Origin: an uncultured Eubacteriales bacterium
GTDB taxonomy: Bacteria; Bacillota; Clostridia; Christensenellales; UBA1242
Length of the DNA stretch: 41,064 bases
Assembly (NCBI GenBank): GCA_905187655.1
Contig: CAJJIV010000002.1
Span: 1-41,064 of the forward strand
Direction of reading: 5' to 3'
Shown here piece by piece: positions 1 to 8,531 of this stretch. Numbering within the stretch: position 1 is the stretch's first letter; every line of letters begins with the position of its first letter. A program made the translations under genes and the position numbers. The notes beneath the pieces were generated by a model. The model ran no database searches. It saw only the letters and a list, made by a program, of their open reading frames with translations, and had not been told where the DNA came from.

Positions 1-70
1 AAATAGTAAACTTGAATCGCTTTAGTAAATTTTAATGAATATAAAATTAAAATAACTCATAATTATTATT

Positions 71-337
71 ATGAGTTTTTTTAATGAAGTTGAAAAGTTG
101 TTTAGTGGTGAAGAATTAAAACAGGAATACGAAGTGCATTTAATTGGAGACAAGTGTGCTGTGGTTGAAGGATATAAAAAAATTAAGTCCTTTTCAGCCA
201 GCGAAGTTATTTTGGAACTTAAAAATAAATCTAAACTTATTTTGCGTGGTGCTAAAATGATAATAAAAAAACTAGAAATTAGCGAGATGGTTATTGCTGG
301 TGAAGTGTTGTCGATAGAAATATCAAAAGGGGCTTAA
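71..337 (+). CDS. yqfC: Sporulation protein YqfC (YabP/YqfC family)
   Basis: An 88-residue protein of the YabP/YqfC family, small soluble sporulation proteins made in the mother cell in Bacillus; the molecular role is not well defined. The family is recognised from the beta-rich pattern with a central LRGAKMIIKKLE-type segment and the final GEVLSIE strand. The stop codon abuts the yqfD start (TAA then ATG), the usual yqfC-yqfD pairing. A paralogue of the same family, yabP, lies at 14809-15072. No Shine-Dalgarno sequence is visible before the ATG, and only 70 bases of upstream sequence are in the window, so an operon partner or promoter further left cannot be excluded. Confidence 0.85.
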   Translation: MSFFNEVEKLFSGEELKQEYEVHLIGDKCAVVEGYKKIKSFSASEVILELKNKSKLILRGAKMIIKKLEISEMVIAGEVLSIEISKGA

Positions 338-1480
338 ATGGGCAAAATTACTCTTGAATTGAATGGGTTAAACCTTAGTAAATTGTTAAATGAATTAATG
401 AGTGAAAATGTTGAGTTTGAAAATATAGAACGTATAGACTATGATCAAATGAACTTAACAATAAATCAACGTAATTATAAAAAAATCGTTAAAAAGACCA
501 AAATACTTGGCATAAATTGCGAAGTAATTAACGAAAGTGGTTTTCACAGTGTATTGCTTAAACTAACAAGAAAACTTGGCATAATTTTAGGGATTTTTGT
601 TGTAGTAATTACCAGTTTGGCTCTCAGTCAGTCATGCTTTAAAATTAATATTGAAATAGAAGGTAAAGAAGAAAACAAGCAAGTGTTAATTCAGCAAATT
701 CAGCAGGTGCTTGCTGAGCAAAAAGTTGGAATAGGTGAGAACATAAAAAATTTAAATACAAGAGCACTTGAAAGAGAGTTTTTAAAAAATGTTAAAAATG
801 TCTCGCTTGCTGTTGTTGAAAGAAATGGAGTTGTAATTAATATTTTTGTTAAAGAAGCAATTGAACCAGACATTACAACAAATGCTAATATTATAGCGAA
901 TTATGGTGGTGTTATTGAAGATATAAAATTGAAAAGTGGTAATTTACAAGTTAATGTAGGAGATAGTGTAACTAAGGGTCAAATTTTAATAACCAGCGGA
1001 AATATTGGTGATGTTTTTTCTGAAGCAAATGGTTCCATTATTGCAAGAGTATTAATTTCTGGTGATAGTATAGGTACCGAAGAAAGGGTTAGTTACAGAA
1101 GAAGTGGCAAGGTAATTGAAGTTGGCTATGTAAACTTATTTGGGAAAGATTTGCGTAGTACAAAGACAACCGAAGATGATGCAAAGCAGTTTGCGAACTT
1201 TGAAATTGAAAAAGTTGAAACCGAACTGAGCCAGTTTAATATAGTGCCCATTAAAAAAATTGTTTATAGGTACTACGAATTAATTGAAGAATTTAATAAA
1301 ATAGAGTATACTAATCTAATAGAGGAATTATCTATTAACGCATATAATGTGGCAAAAAGTAATATGCCACTTGGTGCGGAAGAGCTTTCAGTTGAATATA
1401 AAACTATTAAAACAGAAGACTATGTAAAAGTAATATGCAATATTGAAACAAGAATAGATATTGCAACAAGAGAAAAATAA
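338..1480 (+). CDS. yqfD: Sporulation protein YqfD
   Basis: A 380-residue YqfD-type sporulation membrane protein. Residues 1-79 form a soluble N-terminal part, about residues 80-98 a hydrophobic membrane span (GIILGIFVVVITSLAL), and the remainder an extracytoplasmic part with a beta-rich VKEAIEPD...NIIANYGGVIEDI...G core typical of the family. Length matches known YqfD (about 390-400). It is translationally coupled to yqfC with no gap. In Bacillus yqfD is followed by phoH, pgpH (yqfF), ybeY, dgkA, cdd and era; here ybeY follows directly. The biochemical function is not established; mother-cell expression is known for the family and inferred here. Confidence 0.88.
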   Translation: MGKITLELNGLNLSKLLNELMSENVEFENIERIDYDQMNLTINQRNYKKIVKKTKILGINCEVINESGFHSVLLKLTRKLGIILGIFVVVITSLALSQSCFKINIEIEGKEENKQVLIQQIQQVLAEQKVGIGENIKNLNTRALEREFLKNVKNVSLAVVERNGVVINIFVKEAIEPDITTNANIIANYGGVIEDIKLKSGNLQVNVGDSVTKGQILITSGNIGDVFSEANGSIIARVLISGDSIGTEERVSYRRSGKVIEVGYVNLFGKDLRSTKTTEDDAKQFANFEIEKVETELSQFNIVPIKKIVYRYYELIEEFNKIEYTNLIEELSINAYNVAKSNMPLGAEELSVEYKTIKTEDYVKVICNIETRIDIATREK

Positions 1481-1496
1481 AATTATTGGAGTACGT

Positions 1497-1994
1497 ATGA
1501 TAGTAAATTTTTTAAATATTAAAGGAATTAACAAACAGACTCGAGAAGAAATTAAGAATATTATGGAGAAGGCACTTGAAAAAGTTAATCAAACAGCAGA
1601 ATTTGAAATTAATGTTGGTTTTGTAACCCCAGAAGAAATACAAAACGTTAACAAAAAAGAACGAAACAAAGATAGTGCAACCGATGTACTATCTTTTCCT
1701 GCATTTAATTTAAAAGTGGGAGAAATTGTTGATATTAACGATGAAAAGTATTTTTTGAATATTGACCCCGAGACTAAGGCTTTTGCCCTTGGTGATATGA
1801 TAATTTGCACCGAAGTTGCAAGAGCGCAGGCTAAAAGTTATGGGCACAGTTTAAAAACTGAATTAGTTAGACTTGCTCTTCATAGTGTTTTACATTGTTT
1901 GGGTTATGATCATATTAAAGATAGTGATTATTTATTAATGCATAAAATTGAAATGCAAGTTATGCAAGAAAATGGATATAAAGTTATTGAATAG
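1497..1994 (+). CDS. ybeY: Endoribonuclease YbeY (16S rRNA maturation)
   Basis: YbeY is a zinc-dependent single-strand endoribonuclease needed for 16S rRNA 3' end maturation and 70S quality control. The signature HSVLHCLGYDH (H-x3-H-x5-H) is present near residue 125 with the preceding ALGDMIIC strand. I start it at ATG 1497, preceded by TTGGAGT, giving 165 residues beginning MIVNFLNIKG; the frame is open upstream to 1461 but that would overlap yqfD and add residues not expected in the family. It sits 12 bases before era, a conserved pairing reflecting a shared role in small-subunit assembly. Confidence 0.95.
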   Translation: MIVNFLNIKGINKQTREEIKNIMEKALEKVNQTAEFEINVGFVTPEEIQNVNKKERNKDSATDVLSFPAFNLKVGEIVDINDEKYFLNIDPETKAFALGDMIICTEVARAQAKSYGHSLKTELVRLALHSVLHCLGYDHIKDSDYLLMHKIEMQVMQENGYKVIE

Positions 1995-2006
1995 GAGTAA
2001 TGATAA

Positions 2007-2900
2007 ATGAAGAACAAAAGATGTGGGTTTGTTGCTGTTGTTGGAAAACCGAACGTGGGAAAATCTAGTTTAGTTAATGCAATGGTTGGTGCAAAGGTTA
2101 GCATTACAGGGCCTAAGCCACAAACAACAAGAAATAAAATTCTTGGAATAAAGACGGGAGAAGATTATCAAATTATTTTTATAGATACCCCAGGAGCAAT
2201 AAAACCACGAAATGCTCTTGGAGAATATATGGAAAAGAGCATAAAGACAGCAACAGTTGGCATAGATGCCCTTTTAATTGTGTTAGATGCCACAAAAATT
2301 ACTGAAAAAGATTTTATCTTAATAGATAAATACAAGTCTGAAAAAGTGCCAATTTTTGTTTGTATTAATAAAACGGACATAGGCAAATACGAAGAAGTGT
2401 ACCCCAAACTTGAAAAATTGAATGAACTTAAATATATTACCGAATATTTTTCAACAAGTGCAAAGACTGGTAAAGGGGTAGATTTGTTATTGTCTAAACT
2501 GGTAAACAAAATGCCTTTTGGCGAGTTTATGTTTGATGAAGACCAAATTACCGACCGCTCGCTTAAATTTTTGGCTAGTGAAATTGTGAGAGAAAAAGCA
2601 TTAATTTATTTACAAGAAGAGATACCGCATGGCATTGCAGTAGATATTCCCAAATTTGAAGAGCGCAAAACAATGGTCACAATTGAAGCGGAAATAATTG
2701 CAAGCAAGCCAAATCATAAGCAAATTATTATTGGCAAGGGCGGAGAGATGCTTAAAAAGATTGGTACTAGTGCAAGGGTTGAAATTGAACAGCTATTAGA
2801 CAAAAAAGTTAATTTACAACTATTTGTTAAAGTTCGGGAAAACTGGCAGGATAACAAATTGTCTTTAAGAGAATTTGGTTACGACAAAAAAGACTTGTAA
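2007..2900 (+). CDS. era: GTPase Era
   Basis: Era is a KH-domain GTPase that binds the 3' end of 16S rRNA and helps assemble the 30S subunit. The 297 residues hold G1 GKPNVGKSS (13-21), the G2 PQTTR segment, G3 DTPG (about 60), G4 NKTD (about 125) and a C-terminal KH domain with GKGGEMLKKIG. Length and domain order are standard. A Shine-Dalgarno-like AGGAG lies upstream of ATG 2007. Context ybeY-era-yqzL-recO matches the canonical Firmicute order, lacking only dgkA and cdd. Confidence 0.97.
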   Translation: MKNKRCGFVAVVGKPNVGKSSLVNAMVGAKVSITGPKPQTTRNKILGIKTGEDYQIIFIDTPGAIKPRNALGEYMEKSIKTATVGIDALLIVLDATKITEKDFILIDKYKSEKVPIFVCINKTDIGKYEEVYPKLEKLNELKYITEYFSTSAKTGKGVDLLLSKLVNKMPFGEFMFDEDQITDRSLKFLASEIVREKALIYLQEEIPHGIAVDIPKFEERKTMVTIEAEIIASKPNHKQIIIGKGGEMLKKIGTSARVEIEQLLDKKVNLQLFVKVRENWQDNKLSLREFGYDKKDL

Positions 2901-2971
2901 AAGCTAAAATGTTTGAGTTTACATTTTCTTGAGTTGCTAAAAATTATTGTATAAAAAGGAGAGAAAAATTT

Positions 2972-3106
2972 ATGCAAAATGATAACAACAAACAAGAATT
3001 AAACACACAAATGGATGCAAAAGATATTGCTTGGGAATTGTTTAAAAAGAGTGGTAATGTTAATTATTACCGACTTTATAGCGACCTTAAAAAGGAAGAA
3101 GAGTAG
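2972..3106 (+). CDS. yqzL: YqzL-like small protein
   Basis: A 44-residue ORF between era and recO, the position of yqzL in Bacillus. The core DIAWELFKKSGNVNYYRLY resembles the YqzL pattern (x-W-x-LF-x-x-[ST]-G-x-[IV]-x-x-Y-L-x-[YF]), followed by an acidic/lysine tail. The ATG at 2972 follows a good ribosome-binding site (AAAAGGAGAG). YqzL is a conserved protein of unknown function. The call rests on position and on the short motif; with so few residues a chance ORF cannot be entirely excluded, but RBS plus synteny make it likely real. Confidence 0.72.
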   Translation: MQNDNNKQELNTQMDAKDIAWELFKKSGNVNYYRLYSDLKKEEE

Positions 3107-3169
3107 CACAATAATGCGTTAAAATAAACGATTTTTGGTGTGTTATATCAGACATAATAATGGTGAATT

Positions 3170-3874
3170 ATGGAACGAGAGATAAAAGAAAAAGCAATTT
3201 GTTTAAAAAGTGTAAATAGTGGTGAAGCGGACAGAATTTTATATTTATTATCTCCTGATCGAGGACTTTTTAAGTGTAAAATAAGGGGGGTAAAAAAGCC
3301 CAAAGCGAAACTTGCGTTTGCAAGTTTCCCTTTTTGTTTTGGAGAATATTTGTTGGTTAAGACTGGTTCAAATTATACGGTAACTAATTGTAATTTTATT
3401 GATAATTTTTCTATCCTTTCAGCAGATATTAACAAATATTACGCTGGTGCAGGCATACTTGAGATCGGGTTAAAAATCACACAAGAAAACGAAGATGCAA
3501 CACAGTTATTTATTTCTATTATTAAAAATTTATCAGCTTTGGCATATTCCAATGTAAACATATTTTTAGTGCTTTGCAAAATGCTTTTAGACAGCTTACA
3601 ATTTTTAGGTGTTGGTGTTACAATTGAAGATGCACTAAAAACAACCGATTTGGTATTTGACTTTGAAACTGGCAGAATAGGTACAACAACAACAGAAAAT
3701 AGTGCGACATTAAACTATGCGGACTATGAGTGCATTAAAACACTTTTAAGTTCTGACATAGCTGATGTGCCAATAACACAAAAAACTAGTAAAAACTTAC
3801 TTTGTATGTTGGTTTCTTATTTTGAATATAAAACTGATGAAAAACTTAGTTGTTTGCAGGTTTTTTGTAAATAA
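3170..3874 (+). CDS. recO: DNA repair protein RecO
   Basis: RecO loads RecA on SSB-coated DNA in the RecFOR pathway and anneals single strands. The 234 residues start with the OB-fold N-terminus typical of RecO (AICLKSVNSGEADRIL, then RGVKKPKAKL), followed by the helical C-terminal half. Length is near the usual 240-260. I see no CxxC pairs of the zinc finger present in some RecO proteins (for example Deinococcus). Synteny era-yqzL-recO supports the call. The ribosome-binding site before ATG 3170 is weak (GGTGA). Confidence 0.9.
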   Translation: MEREIKEKAICLKSVNSGEADRILYLLSPDRGLFKCKIRGVKKPKAKLAFASFPFCFGEYLLVKTGSNYTVTNCNFIDNFSILSADINKYYAGAGILEIGLKITQENEDATQLFISIIKNLSALAYSNVNIFLVLCKMLLDSLQFLGVGVTIEDALKTTDLVFDFETGRIGTTTTENSATLNYADYECIKTLLSSDIADVPITQKTSKNLLCMLVSYFEYKTDEKLSCLQVFCK

Positions 3875-3880
3875 CCAATA

Positions 3881-3909
3881 TTGACAATATAGTTACAATA
3901 TGTTATAAT
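3881..3909 (+). promoter_or_regulatory. Sigma-A promoter of the three-gene unknown operon
   Basis: Perfect -35 TTGACA (3881-3886) and -10 TATAAT (3904-3909) with a 17-base spacer, immediately after the recO stop and before the genes at 4008-5462. Confidence 0.85.
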
Positions 3910-4007
3910 TTGTGCAAGATTATTAGGGGACAATAATGTTATTTTAATAGTTTTTGCAAGATTTAGACATTTTAAGTCCGTGCATAAAAAATATAAAGGG
4001 TTTTGAT

Positions 4008-4574
4008 ATGTCACGAATTAAAGTAAAAGAAAGAAGAAAATTGCCACAATATATGCTTATGCCAACAAGTCAATTGCTAGCCATCAGAAGAGAATTGAAC
4101 TACGAAATGAAGGAAGCAATTGATGAGCAAATTATTAAACTAACCGAAAAAAGAAAGGCTATTGATTGTGTTTTAATTCAAAGATTAAGTGGAATGTCTG
4201 CCCTTGATTTGTTGGGAATGAGAGCACTTGAATATGAGACAATTTTAACCTTGGCTGGAATATTAGATATGCCAAACATAAAGGAAATTGGCCATAGTAA
4301 GGTGCAAACAGAAATGGACTATAAATTGCACAAAGGAATATTTTCAACTGTTACTCACTTGCTTAATTTTAGAGAAGATGTGCGTACAAATGAAACTGTT
4401 GTGAGTGCAATTTTGCGAAGCAAGATGTATGTAAATGATTGGGTGCGCAAATACAATAGTATTGCAGATAAGTCTAGTTTTAGGGCAGACTGTTATAAAT
4501 TTTTGATTGAAAGTGAGGGAAAGCCATCTAATCAATTTAATAATAATGTCACACCAGTAATGAAAGAAGAATAG
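4008..4574 (+). CDS. Hypothetical helical protein, first gene of unknown operon
   Basis: A 188-residue protein I do not recognise. It starts at ATG 4008 behind AAAGGG; a TTG in frame at 3954 is possible but has no ribosome-binding site. The N-terminus is strongly basic (MSRIKVKERRKLPQ), residues 20-55 look like a long charged helix, and the rest is mainly helical with hydrophobic stretches such as LSGMSALDLLGMRALEYETILTL too weak to be membrane spans. No Cys motif, signal peptide or nucleotide-binding loop is seen. It is followed 11 bases later by a second unknown gene, then a third, all between a perfect promoter and a terminator. Codon use is the same as its neighbours. Function unknown. 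Confidence 0.75.
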   Translation: MSRIKVKERRKLPQYMLMPTSQLLAIRRELNYEMKEAIDEQIIKLTEKRKAIDCVLIQRLSGMSALDLLGMRALEYETILTLAGILDMPNIKEIGHSKVQTEMDYKLHKGIFSTVTHLLNFREDVRTNETVVSAILRSKMYVNDWVRKYNSIADKSSFRADCYKFLIESEGKPSNQFNNNVTPVMKEE

Positions 4575-4585
4575 GGGGACTTTTA

Positions 4586-4930
4586 ATGGGGAATAAGATA
4601 TATGACTTTAATGGCGACTGGCCTACTAAAAAAGAGATAAAACAACGCACCAATTTTTATTTAAAAGCAAAATATGGAAATTTTGGAAAGTATGATAGCT
4701 TAAGCACAGATGTGCTTTTGAAACAATTAGACCAATTTAAACAAGAAAAGGCAGAGAGAGAATGTTATTTGAATATGCTTACCTCTTTGATAAAAGGTGA
4801 AAATACTTCACAAATTTCTGACAGGGAAATTTTTAGCAGAATTTATATTAACAAAACATATTTAGAAAGTTTAGACAGAGATATTAAATATATAGAAGAT
4901 TTGATTAATGATGAAAATATTTTGAATTAA
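4586..4930 (+). CDS. Hypothetical protein, second gene of unknown operon
   Basis: A 114-residue soluble protein, not recognised. RBS AGGGGGAC precedes ATG 4586. The first 40 residues are rich in aromatic and basic residues (YDFNGDWPTKKEIKQR, NFYLKAKYGNFGKY), then residues about 44-65 form a charged amphipathic helix (LLKQLDQFKQEKAERE), and the C-terminal 40 residues look like a second helical pair (YLESLDRDIKYIEDLI). No membrane span or metal-binding pattern. It lies between two other unknown helical proteins in one transcription unit, suggesting a small complex, but that is only inference. Confidence 0.72.
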   Translation: MGNKIYDFNGDWPTKKEIKQRTNFYLKAKYGNFGKYDSLSTDVLLKQLDQFKQEKAERECYLNMLTSLIKGENTSQISDREIFSRIYINKTYLESLDRDIKYIEDLINDENILN

Positions 4931-4949
4931 AATTAGGAGGATTTGAACA

Positions 4950-5462
4950 ATGAAAAATGTATCTAAAATGAGTGCACAAGACTTAGTTTTAAAGCTGGCT
5001 GAATTAAAAGAACAAATGGCTGATGATTTGAAATATAGAGATGAAATGGAAAGAAAATATAATAGTGCTGAAGATAAAGCAACTGCTAGTGGAAGATATG
5101 ATTTAAGCTCAGCAACTAATGATTTAATTGACTCTTACTATGAATCGCTAGTTGATGCAAATGAACACTTAAGTGCAACAAAAAAAGAATTAAATTCATT
5201 ATTGGAACAAATAAAGAACATGGATCTTTCAAAAATTAGGGAATGTGTTGTTTTGTGCCAAAAGAAAATAGAGGCTTCGCAGAAAAGAATAGCAGACTTT
5301 GAAGTAATGAAGAGAATGCGTGAATCTAAAAAAGATGTAAGAAAACTTGATCGATTGATTGGCATTGAAAAAGATATTGTAAATATGACTTCGTGGCAAC
5401 TTGGTATTTTTAATGAAGCATTAGGCAAGATGATTGGTGTTATTGAAAATGAGGCAGACTAA
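4950..5462 (+). CDS. Hypothetical coiled-coil protein, third gene of unknown operon
   Basis: A 170-residue, highly charged protein with long predicted helices; heptad-like hydrophobic spacing is visible at residues 8-35 (LVLKLAELKEQMADDLKYRD) and about 70-115 (LSATKKELNSLLEQIKNM, then IRECVVLCQKKIEASQKRI). No signal peptide or membrane span. RBS AGGAGG precedes ATG 4950. Its stop codon lies in the loop of the operon's intrinsic terminator. Not recognised; likely a structural or adaptor partner of the two preceding gene products. Confidence 0.75.
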   Translation: MKNVSKMSAQDLVLKLAELKEQMADDLKYRDEMERKYNSAEDKATASGRYDLSSATNDLIDSYYESLVDANEHLSATKKELNSLLEQIKNMDLSKIRECVVLCQKKIEASQKRIADFEVMKRMRESKKDVRKLDRLIGIEKDIVNMTSWQLGIFNEALGKMIGVIENEAD

Positions 5463-5480
5463 CTAATAGTCTGCTTTTTT
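5454..5480 (+). terminator. Intrinsic terminator overlapping the end of the third operon gene
   Basis: Stem GCAGACT (5454-5460) and AGTCTGC (5468-5474) followed by TTTTTT; the loop contains the TAA stop of the upstream gene. Confidence 0.85.
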
Positions 5481-5564
5481 ATTTGAATTAAGATTAAGCA
5501 TATAAGACAAGCGATAATTATAGAGAAATAACTAAATTTTTGTACATAATACTTAAAATATATC

Positions 5565-5594
5565 TTGCAACAAAACATATTAATGTGTTATAAT
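5565..5594 (+). promoter_or_regulatory. Sigma-A promoter of ppdK
   Basis: TTGCAA (5565-5570), 18-base spacer, TATAAT (5589-5594), 41 bases before the ppdK ATG. Confidence 0.75.
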
Positions 5595-5634
5595 TGCTAA
5601 GTCGATAAAAATTTTACAAAATAAGGAGAAATTT

Positions 5635-8268
5635 ATGGCAAAAAAGAAGTATGTATATCTTTTTAGCGAAGGCAATGCCAAAATGCGTGAACTTCTTGGT
5701 GGTAAAGGTGCAAACCTTGCAGAAATGACCAATCTTGGTTTACCAGTTCCACAAGGTTTTACAATTACAACTGAGGCATGTACCCAATACTACGAAGATG
5801 GAAGACAAATTAATGATTCCATTAAGGCTGAAATAATGGAATACATTGAAAAGATGGAGAAAATCACTGGCAAAAAATTTGGTGATAAAGAAAACCCTCT
5901 TTTGGTTTCTGTTCGTTCGGGCGCAAGAGCATCTATGCCAGGTATGATGGATACTATTTTAAACCTAGGACTAAACGAAGAAGTTGTTAATGTCATTGCT
6001 AAAAAATCTGGCAATCCTCGTTGGGCTTGGGACTGCTATCGCCGTTTTATTCAAATGTACTCTGATGTTGTTATGGAAGTAGGCAAAAAGTACTTTGAAC
6101 AATTAATTGATGAAATGAAAGAGAAAAAGGGTGTTACCCAAGACATCGAACTAGATGCTAATGATTTGGCTGAACTTGCAAGACAGTTTAAGGCTGAATA
6201 TAAAGCAAAAATTGGGGAAGATTTCCCTGATGACCCAAAAGAACAACTATTTGGGGCAATAAAAGCGGTATTCCGTTCATGGGATAACCCAAGAGCAAAC
6301 TATTACAGAATGCAAAACGATATTCCTTACAGCTGGGGAACTGCTGTTAACGTTCAAATGATGGCTTTTGGTAATATGGGCGAAACAAGTGGCACTGGTG
6401 TTGCATTTACTCGTAACCCTGCTACTGGTGAAAAGAAACTTATGGGTGAGTTCTTAATGAATGCACAAGGTGAAGATGTTGTTGCAGGTGTTAGAACACC
6501 AATGCCTATAGATAAAATGGCAGAAATAATGCCAGAAGTTTATACACAATTCCAAGATATTTGCAAAACTTTGGAAGAACATTACAGAGATATGCAAGAT
6601 ATGGAATTTACCATTGAAGATAAACATTTATATATGTTGCAAACCAGAAATGGTAAAAGAACTGCAAGAGCAGCATTAAAAATTGCTTGCGACCTTGTAG
6701 ATGAAAAAATGATTACTGAAGAAGAAGCACTAATGCAAATTGACCCTAAATCTTTAGATGCACTTCTTCACCCTCAATTTGATGCTGCTGCACTTAAAAA
6801 AGCTGTTCCTGTAGCACAAGCACTTGCTGCATCTCCTGGTGCCGCTTGTGGTAAAATTGTGTTTACTGCAGAAGATGCTGTTAAGGCTGGCAAAAACAAA
6901 GAAAAGGTTGTTCTTGTAAGACTAGAAACCTCTCCTGAAGACATTGAAGGTATGCACTATGCACAAGGTGTGCTAACCGTTAGAGGTGGTATGACTTCTC
7001 ACGCAGCCGTTGTTGCAAGAGGTATGGGTACTTGCTGTGTATCTGGTTGTGGCGAAATTAAAATGGATGAAGAGAACAAAAAGTTTACATTAAACGGCAG
7101 AACATATAAAGAAGGAGATGTTATTTCTCTAGATGGCTCTACCGGTAAAATTTATGGTGAGGAAATTAAAACTGTACCTGCCAATACTAACGATGGTGAT
7201 TTTGGAAGAATTATGGCTTGGGCTAACAAGTACAAAAAACTACAAGTTAGAACAAATGCTGATACTCCAAAAGATGCTCAACAAGCATTTGAATTTGGTG
7301 CAGAAGGTATTGGTCTATGCCGTACCGAGCATATGTTCTTTGAACCAGACAGAATTTCTGCAATTAGGGAAATGATTTGCGCCGATACTGTTGAACAACG
7401 AGAAAAGGCTTTGGCAAAACTAGAGCCAATGCAACAAGGTGATTTTGAAAAACTTTATGAAGCACTACAAGGTAGACCTGTAAATATTAGATTTATTGAT
7501 CCACCACTTCATGAATTTGTTCCTACCACTGAAGAAGATATTAAACTTTTGGCAGATTCTCAAGGAAAGAGTGTTAAAGAAGTTAAAGAAATTATTGCTT
7601 CTTTACATGAATTTAACCCAATGATGGGACACAGAGGATGCAGGCTTGCTGTTACCTTCCCAGAAATTGCTGTTATGCAAACTAAAGCAGTAATTAAGGC
7701 TGCTATAAAAGTAAACAAAAAGCATCCAGACTGGCACATTGTTCCAGAAATTATGATTCCACTTGTTGGTGAAGTTAAAGAACTTGCTTATGTTAAGAAG
7801 ATTGTTACTGAAACTGCTGACAAACTTATTGCAGAAAGCAAGGTGGATATGCACTATAAAGTTGGTACTATGATTGAAATTCCTAGAGCTGCAGTTCTTG
7901 CTGATGAAATTGCAAAAGAAGCAGAATACTTCTCTTTTGGTACTAACGACTTAACACAAATGACATTTGGTTTTAGCCGTGATGATGCTGGCAAATTCCT
8001 TGGTGCATACTACGAAAAGAAGATTTATGAATCTGATCCATTTGCAAGATTAGATCAAAAGGGTGTAGGAAAACTTATGGAAATGGCTGTTACTCTTGGT
8101 AGAAAGACACGCCCAGATATTAAGTTGGGAATTTGTGGTGAGCATGGTGGAGATCCTTCTTCAATTGAATTTTGCCACAAGATTGGTTTAACATATGTTT
8201 CTTGTTCTCCATACAGAGTTCCTATTGCAAGACTTGCTGCTGCTCAAGCTGCAATTAGAAATAAGTAG
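5635..8268 (+). CDS. ppdK: Pyruvate, phosphate dikinase
   Basis: PPDK interconverts pyruvate + ATP + Pi and phosphoenolpyruvate + AMP + PPi in the cytoplasm; in anaerobic Firmicutes it often runs in the glycolytic direction. The 877 residues match the usual length (about 875). Visible are the N-terminal ATP-grasp part (GGKGANLAEM at about 23; SVRSGARASMPGMMDT), the phosphohistidine swivelling domain with GGMTSHAAVVARGMG (catalytic His near 457) and the C-terminal PEP-binding TIM barrel with GLCRTEHMFF, GTNDLTQMTFG and GICGEHGGDP (catalytic Cys near 833). RBS AAGGAG precedes ATG 5635. It is monocistronic, with its own promoter and terminator. Its codon use is more biased and slightly less AT-rich, as expected for a highly expressed enzyme. 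Confidence 0.98.
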   Translation: MAKKKYVYLFSEGNAKMRELLGGKGANLAEMTNLGLPVPQGFTITTEACTQYYEDGRQINDSIKAEIMEYIEKMEKITGKKFGDKENPLLVSVRSGARASMPGMMDTILNLGLNEEVVNVIAKKSGNPRWAWDCYRRFIQMYSDVVMEVGKKYFEQLIDEMKEKKGVTQDIELDANDLAELARQFKAEYKAKIGEDFPDDPKEQLFGAIKAVFRSWDNPRANYYRMQNDIPYSWGTAVNVQMMAFGNMGETSGTGVAFTRNPATGEKKLMGEFLMNAQGEDVVAGVRTPMPIDKMAEIMPEVYTQFQDICKTLEEHYRDMQDMEFTIEDKHLYMLQTRNGKRTARAALKIACDLVDEKMITEEEALMQIDPKSLDALLHPQFDAAALKKAVPVAQALAASPGAACGKIVFTAEDAVKAGKNKEKVVLVRLETSPEDIEGMHYAQGVLTVRGGMTSHAAVVARGMGTCCVSGCGEIKMDEENKKFTLNGRTYKEGDVISLDGSTGKIYGEEIKTVPANTNDGDFGRIMAWANKYKKLQVRTNADTPKDAQQAFEFGAEGIGLCRTEHMFFEPDRISAIREMICADTVEQREKALAKLEPMQQGDFEKLYEALQGRPVNIRFIDPPLHEFVPTTEEDIKLLADSQGKSVKEVKEIIASLHEFNPMMGHRGCRLAVTFPEIAVMQTKAVIKAAIKVNKKHPDWHIVPEIMIPLVGEVKELAYVKKIVTETADKLIAESKVDMHYKVGTMIEIPRAAVLADEIAKEAEYFSFGTNDLTQMTFGFSRDDAGKFLGAYYEKKIYESDPFARLDQKGVGKLMEMAVTLGRKTRPDIKLGICGEHGGDPSSIEFCHKIGLTYVSCSPYRVPIARLAAAQAAIRNK

Positions 8269-8325
8269 TTTTATTTAACACTTTTATTGTCCGTAAAAAG
8301 TTATAATCTACTAAAATTATAAATT

Positions 8326-8368
8326 AAAGACCTTAAGACATGTCCGTAACTTAAGGTCTTTTTATTTT
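8326..8368 (+). terminator. Intrinsic terminator after ppdK
   Basis: A 12-base stem AAAGACCTTAAG / CTTAAGGTCTTT around a 12-base loop, followed by a T-rich tract. Confidence 0.85.
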
Positions 8369-8473
8369 CTAATTTTTATAATAATACACAAAAAGTCTTT
8401 GTTTTAAAAATGTTATGACAGGCATAGTAATATATTTTTAGCTTAAACTAAAAGTATACTTAAATTAAAGTTA

Positions 8474-8502
8474 TTGACTAATTATTTAGTAAATGATATA
8501 AT
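8474..8502 (+). promoter_or_regulatory. Sigma-A promoter of the 326-residue orphan gene
   Basis: TTGACT (8474-8479), 17-base spacer, TATAAT (8497-8502), 29 bases before ATG 8532, which has AGGGGA as RBS. Confidence 0.82.
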
Positions 8503-8531
8503 GTTCCAATTTTTATTAGGGGAAATAACAT

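Noticed and set aside
37..65. Sigma-E-like promoter before yqfC (ATA at 39-41, CATAATTA at 58-65)
   Set aside because: The spacing is right, but only the first four bases of the -10 match and transcription would start at or after the ATG.
3954..4007. Upstream TTG start for the first unknown-operon gene
   Set aside because: No ribosome-binding site, whereas ATG 4008 has AAAGGG at a proper distance.
3954..5462. Toxin-antitoxin or phage-defence module
   Set aside because: No nuclease, NTPase, antitoxin DNA-binding or membrane-pore motif is visible in any of the three proteins, so a defence role would be invented.
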